A DNA stretch of 64,000 nucleotides from Pseudomonas jinjuensis. GTDB lineage: Bacteria; Pseudomonadota; Gammaproteobacteria; Pseudomonadales; Pseudomonadaceae. Positions within the stretch are counted from its first letter, which is position 1; each line of letters starts with the position of its first letter. Location: positions 1-64,000 of the forward strand of contig NZ_FNIJ01000010.1 in assembly GCF_900103845.1 (NCBI RefSeq). The letters are read 5' to 3'. The position numbers and the translations under genes are program-made. This document shows, piece by piece, positions 1 to 9,808 of this stretch. A model generated the notes under the pieces. That model was not told the DNA's origin. It ran no database searches and saw nothing but the letters and a program-made list of their open reading frames with translations.

Positions 1-175
1 CTGGCGATCAATTGGTTTCCCTGTGCACAGCGTTGCCGGCTGGTACCTCGGATCGCCAGCAAGCTGGCTCCTACAGGTTCGGTGTGCTGCGGGGAGGGGA
101 GGGTGGATGGCGCTTTTCATCCACTATTCCTGGGCCGCATGCGCGGCCATGGTGGATCGATGGAGCCGATCCACC
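1..175. repeat. left-edge repeat cluster downstream of laoR
   Basis: This gene-free edge holds a REP singlet at 53-75 (stem GCCAGC/GCTGGC, ending CTCCTACA) that recurs exactly at 17907-17929. Three consecutive perfect inverted repeats follow: 103-109/118-124, 133-138/143-148 and 151-159/167-175. Read on the minus strand, 100-179 begins GTAGGGTGGATC. It has the same head-plus-hairpin layout as the 87-bp elements near 32.2 and 51.7 kb. The array lies directly after the laoR stop codon and may act as its transcript end. Confidence 0.7.
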
Positions 176-844
176 CTACGTATTGCCCGCCCACTCTTCC
201 AGCGGCACGTACAGCCGCTCGAACACCTCCGCCACCGCCGTCTCGTACTCAGGCTCGATATGTCCGCCCTCCAGCGCCAGAACCTGGTAGATGCCGCGGC
301 GCAGCAGCGCCTCGCTGAGGTCGCCGGCGACTTCGTGGGTGGTGCAGAGGAAGCGCACCCAGGAGGTGAGGATGATCCAGGCGTTCAGCGTCAGGGCTTC
401 CACCTGCTGCGGGCTCATGCGCAGGATGCCGGCGTCGACGAAGCCCTGGTAGACCGCCTTGGCGCTGGCCAGCGCGCGGGTGGCGAAGCTGCGGTAGGTG
501 GCGGCCAGTTGCGGGTCGCTGTCCAGCAGGTGTTCCAGGTCGCGGTGGAGGAAGCGGTAGCGCCACATCGCGTCGAGCAGCGCTTCCAGGTAGAAGGTCT
601 TGTCCGCCACCGTCAGCCCGCGGCCCTCCGGCGGGCGCAGGAAGCCGTCGACGTGGGCGGCGTACTCGGCGAACAGCTCGGCGATGATCGCCTGCTTGTT
701 GGGGAAGTGGTAGTACAGGTTCCCCGGCGAAATGCCCAGGTGCGCGGCGATGTGGTTGGTGCTGACGTTGCGCTCGCCCTGGGCGTTGAACAGTTCCAGG
801 CTGCTCTGGACGATGCGGTCGCGGGTCTTGATGCGTGGTGCCAT
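176..844 (-). CDS. laoR: TetR-family repressor of the lao operon
   Basis: 222-residue TetR/AcrR-type regulator. The N-terminal helix-turn-helix covers roughly residues 8-55 (start MAPRIKTRDRI, then ISPGNLYYHFPNKQ, the typical TetR recognition helix). The C-terminal part would bind ligand. I chose the ATG at 844 because TetR proteins begin just before the HTH; an open frame continues upstream to 919 but would run into the promoter. It is divergent from laoC, and a perfect palindrome lies between them. In P. aeruginosa the PA0367 counterpart LaoR controls laoCBA in response to long-chain alcohol oxidation. Its TAG stop (176-178) is part of a GTAGGG repeat head. The lao assignment rests on synteny with PA0364-PA0367. 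Confidence 0.88.
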   Translation of the reverse strand: MAPRIKTRDRIVQSSLELFNAQGERNVSTNHIAAHLGISPGNLYYHFPNKQAIIAELFAEYAAHVDGFLRPPEGRGLTVADKTFYLEALLDAMWRYRFLHRDLEHLLDSDPQLAATYRSFATRALASAKAVYQGFVDAGILRMSPQQVEALTLNAWIILTSWVRFLCTTHEVAGDLSEALLRRGIYQVLALEGGHIEPEYETAVAEVFERLYVPLEEWAGNT

Positions 845-912
845 GCGCGGGCTCTGAGGAATCGGAAGTGGCAAAGGGTACAGGGTTCCGCGGCATCGCC
901 GCGATGTTCTGT

Positions 913-941
913 TTGACACTTTAGAGCAATTGCTCTAAAAA
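913..941 (+). promoter_or_regulatory. laoC promoter with embedded LaoR operator
   Basis: A consensus -35 TTGACA (913-918) is followed after 17 bp by a weak -10 TAAAAA (936-941). The spacer and -10 carry a perfect 18-bp palindrome, TTAGAGCAATTGCTCTAA, at 921-938. A TetR dimer bound there would block RNA polymerase. The palindrome lies between the divergent laoR and laoC starts, so it could also serve autoregulation. The promoter and palindrome are seen directly; LaoR binding is inferred. Confidence 0.75.
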
Positions 942-1010
942 ATCAGCGACTACAAACAAGGGAGCGCCCATCCGGAAAGCTTCCAATTCTCCGCGCCGAG
1001 GAAATTCGCC

Positions 1011-2441
1011 ATGCTCGCCGATGTCGCCCGCCCGCAGGAAACGCTCCCGCAGATCAGCCAGCTCGACGAGCTGTTCCAGCTCCAGCGCCAGGCCTTCCGT
1101 GCCAACCCCATGCCCGCCGCCGGGCAGCGCCTGCAATGGCTGAAAAGCCTGGCCGGCCTGCTGCGCGACGAGCGCCAGGCCATCGTCGAGGCGATCAGCG
1201 CCGACTTCGGCAACCGTTCCGCCGACGAAACCCTGATCGCCGAGATCATGCCTGCGCTGCACGGCATCCAGTACGCCAGCCGGAACCTGCGCAAGTGGAT
1301 GAAACCCTCGCGGCGCAAGGTCGGCGTGCAGTTCATGCCGGGCAGCGCGAAGGTGGTCTACCAGCCGCTGGGCGTGGTGGGGATCATCGTGCCGTGGAAC
1401 TACCCGCTGTTCCTCGCCATCAGCCCGCTGGTCGCCGCGCTGGCCGCCGGCAACCGGGTGATGATCAAGATGAGCGAATCGACCCCGGCCACCGCCCGCG
1501 TGCTCAGGGACATCCTCGCCAGGACCTTCCCCGAGGACCTGGTGGCGGTGGTGGAGGGCGAGGTGGAGGTCGGCGTGGCCTTCTCCCGGCTGCCGTTCGA
1601 CCACCTGCTGTTCACCGGCGCCACCGGCGTCGGCAAGCACGTGATGCGCGCCGCGGCGGACAACCTCACCCCGGTCACCCTGGAGCTGGGCGGCAAGTCG
1701 CCGGCGCTGATCTCCGCCGAGGTGCCGATGAAGGACGCCGCCGAGCGCATCGCCTTCGGCAAGTCGCTGAACGCCGGGCAGACCTGCGTCGCGCCGGACT
1801 ACGTACTGGTGCCGCGGCAGCGCGTCGACGAGTTCGTCAGCGCCTACCGCGAGGTGGTGCAGCGCTTCTATCCACAGGTGGAGAACAACCCGGACTACAC
1901 CAGCATCATCAACGAACGCCAGCACGCCCGCCTGAATGGCTACCTGAGCGACGCCGAGGCGCGCGGCGCGCGGATCGTCCCGCTGCTGCCGACCGCCGGC
2001 GGGCGGCGCATGCCCCAGGCGCTGCTGCTGGACGTGAACGACGAGATGAAGGTGATGCAGGACGAAATCTTCGGCCCGCTGCTGCCGGTGGTTCCCTACG
2101 CCACGCTGGACGAGGCGCTCACCTACATCAACGACCGTCCGCGACCGCTGGCGCTGTACTACTTCGGCTATGACCGCGGCGAGCAGGAGCGCGTGCTGGC
2201 GCAGACCCACTCCGGCGGCGTGTGCCTGAACGACACGCTGCTGCACGTCGCCCAGGACGACATGCCGTTCGGCGGCATCGGTCCGTCCGGCATGGGCCAC
2301 TACCACGGCCACGAAGGCTTCCTCACCTTCAGCAAGGCCAAGGGTGTGTTCAGCAAGCCGCGCTTCAACGCCGCGCGGGCGATCTATCCGCCCTACGGCA
2401 AGGCGATCCAGAAACTGGTCTACAAGCTGTTCATCCGCTGA
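1011..2441 (+). CDS. laoC: long-chain aldehyde dehydrogenase LaoC
   Basis: 476-residue NAD(P)-dependent aldehyde dehydrogenase that converts fatty aldehydes to acids. It resembles the coniferyl-aldehyde dehydrogenase branch. Visible motifs are the cofactor loop FTGATGVGKHV, the catalytic Glu in LELGGKSPALI and the catalytic Cys in NAGQTCVAPDYV. GAGGAA at 998-1003 precedes the ATG. It is first in laoC-laoB-laoA, and laoB begins 11 bp after its stop. In P. aeruginosa (PA0366) it acts after LaoA in degradation of alcohols derived from SDS and alkanes. The family is certain; the lao substrate is inferred from synteny. Confidence 0.92.
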   Translation: MLADVARPQETLPQISQLDELFQLQRQAFRANPMPAAGQRLQWLKSLAGLLRDERQAIVEAISADFGNRSADETLIAEIMPALHGIQYASRNLRKWMKPSRRKVGVQFMPGSAKVVYQPLGVVGIIVPWNYPLFLAISPLVAALAAGNRVMIKMSESTPATARVLRDILARTFPEDLVAVVEGEVEVGVAFSRLPFDHLLFTGATGVGKHVMRAAADNLTPVTLELGGKSPALISAEVPMKDAAERIAFGKSLNAGQTCVAPDYVLVPRQRVDEFVSAYREVVQRFYPQVENNPDYTSIINERQHARLNGYLSDAEARGARIVPLLPTAGGRRMPQALLLDVNDEMKVMQDEIFGPLLPVVPYATLDEALTYINDRPRPLALYYFGYDRGEQERVLAQTHSGGVCLNDTLLHVAQDDMPFGGIGPSGMGHYHGHEGFLTFSKAKGVFSKPRFNAARAIYPPYGKAIQKLVYKLFIR

Positions 2442-2452
2442 CGGGCGCCCGC

Positions 2453-2998
2453 ATGAACGACACCACCCTGAATCCGCCGGGATTGTCCCGGCGCGGTCTG
2501 CTCAAGGTCGGCCTGCTCGGCGGCGCCTTCCTCGCCACCGCCGGCGTCACCGCCAGCCTGAGCGGCTGCTCGGCGAGCACGCCGGCCAGCGGCATGAGCA
2601 CCCTGCGCGAATCCGACCTGCCGATGCTGATCGCCGTGATCCCGGTGCTGCTGGCCGGCGCGGTGCCGCCGGAGCGCATGGCCGCGGCGGTGGACGGCAC
2701 CCTGCAGGGCCTTGACTACAGCCTCGCCCACCTGTCCCCGGAAATGCTCAAGCTCACCCGCCAGCTGTTCGACGTGCTGGCCCTGCCGCTCACCCGCGGG
2801 CCGCTGACCGGCATCTGGGGCAGCTGGGAAAAGGCCGGCGCCGATGACATCCGCGCCTTCCTCACGCGCTGGGAGAACAGCTCCCTCGATCTGCTGAAGA
2901 TGGGCCACAGCTCGCTGCTGCAACTGGTGCTGATGTCCTGGTACGGCCGCCCGGAATCCTGGGCGCACTGCGGCTATCCCGGCCCGCCGAAGATCTGA
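2453..2998 (+). CDS. laoB: Tat-exported putative lipoprotein LaoB
   Basis: 181-residue protein with a twin-arginine signal (SRRGLLKVG near residues 12-20). A hydrophobic stretch and a lipobox LSGC with Cys39 follow. The mature part has no motif I recognise. Its size, Tat signal and place next to a GMC flavoenzyme recall the small Tat-bearing subunit 3 of gluconate-2-dehydrogenase-type complexes, which carries its catalytic partner across the membrane. That parallel is inference. The start at 2453 gives a normal Tat leader, whereas the upstream in-frame extension would bury it. In PAO1 the counterpart is PA0365, part of LaoABCR. Confidence 0.82.
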   Translation: MNDTTLNPPGLSRRGLLKVGLLGGAFLATAGVTASLSGCSASTPASGMSTLRESDLPMLIAVIPVLLAGAVPPERMAAAVDGTLQGLDYSLAHLSPEMLKLTRQLFDVLALPLTRGPLTGIWGSWEKAGADDIRAFLTRWENSSLDLLKMGHSSLLQLVLMSWYGRPESWAHCGYPGPPKI

Positions 2999-3008
2999 GC
3001 CCCGTCAT

Positions 3009-3024
3009 CCCCGCGAACGCGGGG
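3009..3024. repeat. perfect 7-bp inverted repeat between laoB and laoA
   Basis: CCCCGCG-AA-CGCGGGG sits between the laoB stop and the laoA ribosome-binding site. It may be a short dispersed hairpin that modulates translation or mRNA decay inside the operon. No run of T follows, so it is not a standard terminator. Confidence 0.6.
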
Positions 3025-3051
3025 ACCCAATAAGAACGAAGAGAATTCGTG

Positions 3052-4647
3052 ATGCCTGTACCCGATCCCTTTGCCGAAGGCCTGGCCCGCGGCTGGAAAG
3101 TCCACGATGGCTCGCGCCTGGAAAACGACCTGACCCTGGAAGCCGACGTGGTGGTGGTCGGCAGCGGCGCCGGTGGCGGCACCACGGCGGAAATCCTCAG
3201 CGCCGCCGGTTTCAAGGTGCTGCTGGTGGAAGAAGGCCCGCTGAAGACCAGCTCCGACTTCCGCATGCAGGAGCCGGAGGCCTACGCCAGCCTCTACCAG
3301 GAAGGCATCGGCCGGATGAGCAAGGACGGCGCCATCACCATCCTCCAGGGCCGCGCCGTCGGCGGCACCACCCTGGTCAACTGGACCTCCAGCTTCCGCA
3401 CGCCCGCTGCGACCCTCGAACACTGGGCGAAGGAGCACGGCGTCAAGGGCCACAGCCCGGCGGAGATGGCGCCCTGGTTCGGGAAGATGGAACAGCGCCT
3501 GGGCGTCGCGCCCTGGGCTATCCCGCCGAACGCCAACAACGACGTGATCCGCACCGGCTGCGAGAAGCTCGGCTATCACTGGAAAGTCATCCCGCGCAAC
3601 GTCCGCGGCTGCTGGAACATCGGCTACTGCGGGATGGGCTGCCCGACCAACGCCAAGCAGTCGATGCTGGTCACCACCATCCCGGCGACGCTGGAGAAAG
3701 GCGGGGAGCTGCTCTACCTGGCGCGGGCCAACCGCCTGCTGCTGGAGGGCGACAGGGTCGCCGGGCTGGAATGCCTGGGCATGGACGAACGCTGCGTGGC
3801 GCCCAACGGCCGCAAGGTCACGGTCCGCGCGCGGCACTACGTGCTGGCCGGCGGCGGCATCAATACCCCGGCGATCCTCATGCGCTCGAAGGCGCCGGAC
3901 CCGCACCAGAGGGCCGGCAAGCGCACCTTCCTGCACGTGGTGAACTTCAGCGCCGCGCAGTTCGAGGAGGCGGTCAACCCGTTCTACGGCGCGCCGCAGT
4001 CGATCTACTGCGACCACTTCCAGTGGGACGACGGGGTCGCCGGGCGCATGTCCTACAAGCTGGAGGTGCCGCCGCTGCAACCCGCGCTGGCCACCACCCT
4101 GCTCGGCCGCTTCGGCATCGACAACGCCCTGCGCATGGAACAGCTGCCGCACACCAACATGATCCTCGCCCTGATGCGCGACGGCTTCCACCCGGACAGC
4201 GCGGAAGGCACGGTGAGCCTGCGCGGCGACGACACCCCGGTGCTCGACTACCGGATGACCGACTACACCTGGGACGGCATCCGTCGCGCCTTCCACAGCA
4301 TGGCGGAGATTCAGTTCGCCGCCGGCGCGAAGGCCGTGCTGCCGCTGCATAACGACGCCGGTTACGTAAAGACGCTGCAGGAAGCCCGCGCGCTGATCGA
4401 CGGCCTGCGCCTGGAGCTATACCGCACCCGCCTGGGCAGCGCCCACGTGATGGGCGGCTGCGCCATGGGCGAGGACCCGCGGCAGGCGGTCTGCGACAGC
4501 CTCGGCCGGCATCATCAGCTGCGGAACCTGTCGATCCACGACGGCTCGCTGTTCCCCACCAGCATCGGCGCCAACCCGCAGCTTTCGGTCTACGGCCTTG
4601 CCGCGCAGCTTTCCGGCGCCCTGGTCGAGCGCCTGGGCAAAGCCTGA
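3052..4647 (+). CDS. laoA: GMC-family long-chain alcohol dehydrogenase LaoA
   Basis: 531-residue FAD-dependent GMC oxidoreductase. The N-terminal dinucleotide-binding motif is VVVVGSGAGGGTTAE (about residues 25-39). The C-terminal GMC region has HVMGGCAMG and ends in GANPQLSVYGLAAQ, which carries the active-site His/Asn pair. It oxidises long-chain primary alcohols to aldehydes for LaoC. It has no signal peptide of its own, whereas LaoB next to it carries a Tat signal. The ATG at 3052 directly follows a GTG in the same frame (3049); GAAGAGA upstream suits either. It is last in the lao operon (PA0364 counterpart). Confidence 0.92.
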   Translation: MPVPDPFAEGLARGWKVHDGSRLENDLTLEADVVVVGSGAGGGTTAEILSAAGFKVLLVEEGPLKTSSDFRMQEPEAYASLYQEGIGRMSKDGAITILQGRAVGGTTLVNWTSSFRTPAATLEHWAKEHGVKGHSPAEMAPWFGKMEQRLGVAPWAIPPNANNDVIRTGCEKLGYHWKVIPRNVRGCWNIGYCGMGCPTNAKQSMLVTTIPATLEKGGELLYLARANRLLLEGDRVAGLECLGMDERCVAPNGRKVTVRARHYVLAGGGINTPAILMRSKAPDPHQRAGKRTFLHVVNFSAAQFEEAVNPFYGAPQSIYCDHFQWDDGVAGRMSYKLEVPPLQPALATTLLGRFGIDNALRMEQLPHTNMILALMRDGFHPDSAEGTVSLRGDDTPVLDYRMTDYTWDGIRRAFHSMAEIQFAAGAKAVLPLHNDAGYVKTLQEARALIDGLRLELYRTRLGSAHVMGGCAMGEDPRQAVCDSLGRHHQLRNLSIHDGSLFPTSIGANPQLSVYGLAAQLSGALVERLGKA

Positions 4648-4767
4648 CGAACGGCACGGAACCGGCGCGGCGGGCGCCGGCAACCCGGCCATTGGCGGCT
4701 TGGCCCCGCCGCCCGCGCTGCGTTACCATCCAGCCCCCTGCTTGTTACAACGCCAATCAAGAGCTGA

Positions 4768-5259
<492 letters not shown>

Positions 5260-5342
5260 TTCCAGTGCCGCCACGGAAGGCGGCAGAACATCCCCGGCTG
5301 GTCCTGCAGGCCCCGATGCGGCACAATTCCATAGTTCTGTAA

Positions 5343-5633
<291 letters not shown>

Positions 5634-5744
5634 CCCACCGCCGCAATCCGGCCCGCGCCTGCGGGATTGGCTATCCTCCCTGTTCGTCCCAGCGATTTTT
5701 CCGTCAGGTCATTCGCCGGTCCGGCCGGCGATTCGTGAGATGCC

Positions 5745-7442
5745 ATGTTCCTGTTGAACCGCGGTACCCGTAATCTTTTCGCCACCTGCTGTCTCCTGCT
5801 GCTGGCGGCGGTCCTGCAGGCCGCCGAACAGCCGGCGCGGGCCAGCGTCGCCAGCGCGCATCCGGCCGCCACCGTGGCCGGTCTGGAAACCCTCTATGCC
5901 GGCGGCAACGCCTTCGACGCGGCGGTGGCCGTCGCCGCCGCGCTGGCGGTGGCCGAACCCTACGGCTCGGGCCTCGGCGGAGGCGGGTTCTTCCTCCTGC
6001 GCCAGGCCGGCGATCCGCCGACCTACCGCTTCATCGACGCCCGCGAACGCGCGCCCCTGGCCGCCAGCGAGCGCATGTACCAGCGCGACGGCCAGGTGCG
6101 CCCGGAGCTCTCGCTGACCGGCGCGCTGGCCGCGGGCATTCCCGGCCTGCCGGCGGCGCTGGCGGACATCACCAGCCGCTACGGGCGCAAGCCGCTGCGC
6201 GACAACCTGGTGCCGGCGATCCGCCTGGCCACCGACGGCGTGTCCATCGACCGCGTCTACATCGACCGCGCCTACGGCCGCCTGGCCGCCATGCGCGACG
6301 ACCCGGAAACCGCGCGCATCTTCCTCGACAAGGGCAACCTGCCGGAGGAGTGGGACCTGCTGCGCCAGCCGGAACTGGCGCGCACCCTGGACAAGCTGGC
6401 GCGCTACGGGCGGATCGGCTTCTACGAGGGCGAGGTCGCCGAGAAGCTGGTGGCCGGCGTGCAGGCGGCCGGCGGCATCTGGCGCCTGGAGGACCTGCGC
6501 GAATACCGCACGGTCGAGCGCGAACCGCTGCGCTACAAGCTGGAGGACGGCCGCGAGCTGGTCAGCGCGCCGCCGCCCTCGGCCGGCGGCGTCGCCCTGG
6601 CGCAGAGCCTCGGCATGCTCCGCGAACTGCCGTGGCAGAAGGCCGAGCCGGTGCAGCGCGCGCACTACGTGGTGGAAGCCCTGCGCCGTGCCTATCGCGA
6701 CCGCGGCCTGCTCGGCGATCCGGATCGCGTCGCCAACCCGCTGCAGCAACTGCTCGCCCCGGACTATCTGAAAGGCCTGGCCAAGGGCATCGACGCGAAG
6801 TACGCCACCCCCAGCTCCCGCCTGCCGCCGGCGCCGGCCTGGCGCGAGGGCGACCACACCACGCATTTCGTGGTGATGGACGCCCAGGGCAACGCGGTGG
6901 CCGCGACCCTGTCGATCAACCTGCCGTTCGGCGCGGCCTTCACCGTGCCGGGCACCGGCGTGCTGCTCAACGACGAGATGGACGACTTCGCCAGCGATCC
7001 GGGCGGCGCCAACGCCTACGGCCTCGCCGGCAGCCGGGCCAACGCCATCGCCCCGGGCAAGCGCCCGCTGTCGAGCATGAGCCCGAGCTTCATCGAAAGC
7101 GCCGACGAGCTGGCCGCCTTCGGCACCCCCGGCGGCAGCCGGATTCCCAGCATGGTGCTGCTGGCGATGCTGCAGTACCTGGACGGCCAGCCGATCCAGC
7201 GCTGGGCCGCGGCGCCGCGCTACCACCACCAGTACCTGCCCGACGTGCTGGAACACGAGCCGCGCGCCTTCTCTCCCGGAGAGGCGGCGGAGCTGCAGCG
7301 CCGCGGCTACACGCTGAAGGATGTCGGCCGCTACTACGGCAACCAGCAGGTGCTGCGCTGGAACAAGAAGACCGGCGAGGTCGATGCGGTCAGCGATCCG
7401 CGCGGGGTAGGTTTCTCCGCGGGACTGCCGGACGCACGCTGA
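5745..7442 (+). CDS. ggt: gamma-glutamyltransferase
   Basis: 565-residue periplasmic Ntn-hydrolase that removes or transfers the gamma-glutamyl group of glutathione. A hydrophobic signal peptide (about residues 10-27, ending LQAAEQ) precedes the large subunit. The self-cleavage site is at HTTHF: by analogy with E. coli Ggt the first Thr (residue 372) becomes the N-terminal nucleophile of the small subunit. PLSSMSPS (substrate pocket) and GTPGGSRI are present downstream. Its stop is one base from the stop of the convergent phosphate-transporter gene. The PAO1 counterpart is PA0361. Confidence 0.95.
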   Translation: MFLLNRGTRNLFATCCLLLLAAVLQAAEQPARASVASAHPAATVAGLETLYAGGNAFDAAVAVAAALAVAEPYGSGLGGGGFFLLRQAGDPPTYRFIDARERAPLAASERMYQRDGQVRPELSLTGALAAGIPGLPAALADITSRYGRKPLRDNLVPAIRLATDGVSIDRVYIDRAYGRLAAMRDDPETARIFLDKGNLPEEWDLLRQPELARTLDKLARYGRIGFYEGEVAEKLVAGVQAAGGIWRLEDLREYRTVEREPLRYKLEDGRELVSAPPPSAGGVALAQSLGMLRELPWQKAEPVQRAHYVVEALRRAYRDRGLLGDPDRVANPLQQLLAPDYLKGLAKGIDAKYATPSSRLPPAPAWREGDHTTHFVVMDAQGNAVAATLSINLPFGAAFTVPGTGVLLNDEMDDFASDPGGANAYGLAGSRANAIAPGKRPLSSMSPSFIESADELAAFGTPGGSRIPSMVLLAMLQYLDGQPIQRWAAAPRYHHQYLPDVLEHEPRAFSPGEAAELQRRGYTLKDVGRYYGNQQVLRWNKKTGEVDAVSDPRGVGFSAGLPDAR

Positions 7443-7443
7443 A

Positions 7444-9318
7444 TCACTGCAGGACGATGGCGGCGGGGCGTTCCGCTTCCTGCGCCTGCTGCAGGTCGAG
7501 GAACAGCGCCTCGCCGACGCCCAGCTGCAGCACGTTGCGCAGGCTCTGGATGATGCGGCTGACGTAGCCGAGGTCGTTCATCAGCGAGCTGGTCTGCAGG
7601 CCGTCCAGCTCGTGGCGGCGCACGTCGGCGAACAGGCGGTTGCGGAATTCCGCGTCGAACTGCGAGGCCTGCTGGTCGAACAGCTCCAGGCGCGCCGCCC
7701 AGGCGCCTTCCGGCAGGCTGGCGATATCCAGGGTGCCCAGGGCGCGCACCTCGCGCAGGGCGACCAGCAGGTGGCGGCGCAGCTCCACATAGGCATCGCG
7801 CATCGCCGAGGGCTCCGCCTGCAGCCAGTATCCGAGGTTCTTCTGCAGGTGCTTGGCGTCCTTCACCGCGTCCACCAGCTGCAGCGCCACCACCTGGCAG
7901 GTCATCCAGAAGCGCTGGTGCCTGTCGTCCAGCGCCATGTCGAAGCGCCCCATGAAGCTCAGCAGGTCGCTGTAGACGCCCTTGATATGGCGCTGGTAGA
8001 GGGTTTCCGCATCCAGCGAATGGCGCTCCGGCGCCGCGCGCAGCAGGGCTTCGTCGGGCCTCGGCTGGGTCAGCTGGTCGACCGGCAGGTAGAGCGCGTG
8101 GCAGATCACCTCGATGCTCAGCCGGCGCAGGTGCTGCAGTTCGCGCAGCACCGCGCAGGCCGCGGCGTCCGCCGAGTCCAGCGCGCGTTCGCTGAGGTAG
8201 CGCGCGTGGATGCGTTCGGCCGGCGCCTGCTGCTGCGGCGCCAGCTCCATCTCGGTGATCAGCACCTGCGGTTCCTCGGCTTCCGGCAGCCAGCGGGTCA
8301 GCAGCTTCGCCAGGGTGCCCTGCCAGGGCCAGAACAGCAGCACGCCCATGGCGTTGAACAGGGTGTGGAACAGCGCCAGCTGGATCATGCCGTTGTCGCC
8401 CAGGCCGACCTGCCCGGTCAGCCACTGCACCAGCCAGGTCAGTGGCTGCAGCAGGACGAAGGCGGTGACCGCGGTGAGCACGTTGAACAGCACGTGCGCC
8501 AGGGCCAGCCGCTGGCCGCTGCGGTTGCCGCCCAGCGAGCCGACGAAGGCGGTGGTGACGCTGCTGCCGACGTTGGAGCCGATGGCGATCGCCAGGCTCT
8601 GGGCGACTTCCAGCTGGCCGCCGGCGAGGGCCGCGAGGGTCAGCATCAGGGTCGCATGGCTGGATTGCAGGACCACGGTGACCAGGGTACCGATGGCGAC
8701 GAACAGCAGCGCGCCGAGGATGCCCTCGGCCTGGTGGGCGGTCATGTCCAGGGCGTGGCCGAAGCTCTGGAAGCCGTCCTTGATCTGGTCGATGCCGAGG
8801 AAGATGAAGGCGATGCCGAGGATGATCCGCCCGGCCGCCTTGCTCTTCTCGCCGTTGAAGCCGAGCAGCACGCCGAACACCAGCAGCGGCAGGGCCAGCG
8901 GGCTGAGGCTGAGGTTCTGCCCGGCCAGGGCGAGCAGCCAGATGCCGCTGGTGGCGCCGAGGTTGGCGCCGAAGAGGATGGCGATGCCGCTGGCCAGGCC
9001 GATCAGTCCGGCGCTGATGAAGGCGATGGTGAGCAGCGAGACCAGCGTGCTGGACTGCAGCAGCATGGTGCCGAGCAGGCCGAACAGCAGGCTCTTGCCG
9101 CGGGTCGAGGTGCTGCGTTCGAGCACGCTTTCCAGGCGGCTGCCGGCCAGGTCGCGCAGGCCTTCCTCCAGGCACTGCATGCCGAACAGGAACAGCCCGA
9201 GGCCGGCGCCGAGCTGCAGCAGGCCGGCGCTGTACCAGAAAGCCGCGGCCATGGAGATGGCGGCCAGCAGAAGCAGCAGTGAGCGCAGTCGATTGCCGCG
9301 GGATTCGGCTCGTCCCAT
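7444..9318 (-). CDS. Na/Pi-cotransporter II-related membrane protein with PhoU-like domain
   Basis: 624-residue NptA/YjbB-type protein. The N-terminal half has about eight membrane segments in two inverted repeats. Each repeat carries the family QSS motif (MLLQSSTLVSLL and VVLQSSHATLML). The C-terminal half (about 350-624) is helical and PhoU-like. Likely roles are sodium-coupled phosphate movement, often export, or phosphate homeostasis. I prefer the ATG at 9318; a TTG five codons upstream (9333) lies against a strong hairpin (9339-9363). It is convergent with ggt. PA0360 counterpart; transport direction is unknown. Confidence 0.85.
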   Translation of the reverse strand: MGRAESRGNRLRSLLLLLAAISMAAAFWYSAGLLQLGAGLGLFLFGMQCLEEGLRDLAGSRLESVLERSTSTRGKSLLFGLLGTMLLQSSTLVSLLTIAFISAGLIGLASGIAILFGANLGATSGIWLLALAGQNLSLSPLALPLLVFGVLLGFNGEKSKAAGRIILGIAFIFLGIDQIKDGFQSFGHALDMTAHQAEGILGALLFVAIGTLVTVVLQSSHATLMLTLAALAGGQLEVAQSLAIAIGSNVGSSVTTAFVGSLGGNRSGQRLALAHVLFNVLTAVTAFVLLQPLTWLVQWLTGQVGLGDNGMIQLALFHTLFNAMGVLLFWPWQGTLAKLLTRWLPEAEEPQVLITEMELAPQQQAPAERIHARYLSERALDSADAAACAVLRELQHLRRLSIEVICHALYLPVDQLTQPRPDEALLRAAPERHSLDAETLYQRHIKGVYSDLLSFMGRFDMALDDRHQRFWMTCQVVALQLVDAVKDAKHLQKNLGYWLQAEPSAMRDAYVELRRHLLVALREVRALGTLDIASLPEGAWAARLELFDQQASQFDAEFRNRLFADVRRHELDGLQTSSLMNDLGYVSRIIQSLRNVLQLGVGEALFLDLQQAQEAERPAAIVLQ

Positions 9319-9338
9319 GGAGGGTGCTCGCAAGACGA

Positions 9339-9363
9339 ACCGGGCCCGCAGCGCGGGCCCGGT
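9339..9363 (-). terminator. 11-bp GC-rich hairpin between two minus-strand genes
   Basis: ACCGGGCCCGC and GCGGGCCCGGT are perfect arms around a three-base loop. The hairpin sits after the stop of the 111-residue protein and before the Pi-transporter start. No clear U-run follows, so it may be a partial terminator, an mRNA stabiliser or an attenuator. Confidence 0.55.
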
Positions 9364-9375
9364 GAGGGGGTCGGG

Positions 9376-9711
9376 TCAGTCTTTCTTGTAGCCGGACTTG
9401 GTGCAGCCCAGGCAGCGGACGAAGGCTTCCTTGCCCGGATCGATAACCAGCGCCTGGCCGGCTTCCTTGACGTTGCCGCCCAGCGCGGAGAAGGGCAGGG
9501 TGACGACGAAGGCAGCGGTGCCGACTATGGTGGCAGCGATCAGCAGCGGGCGGGCGAAGATCAGGTCGCCCATCATGGAATAGGCGGGCGGGGCCTCGAC
9601 GGTGTAGATCGGGTCACCGCTGTTGTACTTGTCCATCTGGGCCGCGGCCGGCATGGATGAAAGCCCGCAGGTCAATGCCAGGACGACGGCGGTCGTGCGA
9701 AACAGGTTCAT
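9376..9711 (-). CDS. small exported hypothetical protein
   Basis: 111-residue protein with a clear signal peptide (hydrophobic core 7-20, cleavage likely after PAAA near residue 24). One further hydrophobic helix (about 55-75, [19 protein letters not shown]) follows, and then [15 protein letters not shown] at the C-terminus with two Cys. I do not recognise a characterised family; it matches a conserved Pseudomonas hypothetical (PA0359 region). It is probably anchored in the inner membrane with the tail periplasmic or cytosolic. It precedes the Pi-cotransporter gene on the same strand, which is only weak evidence of a link. Confidence 0.8.
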   Translation of the reverse strand: MNLFRTTAVVLALTCGLSSMPAAAQMDKYNSGDPIYTVEAPPAYSMMGDLIFARPLLIAATIVGTAAFVVTLPFSALGGNVKEAGQALVIDPGKEAFVRCLGCTKSGYKKD

Positions 9712-9808
9712 GGCGCAAATCCCTTTTTATATGCGGTTGGGCAGACTGCCAGTAACTATAACAGCGCTTCCCTGGCTGTCAGTGTGACCGCCCTCAATCG
9801 CCGCCGAT

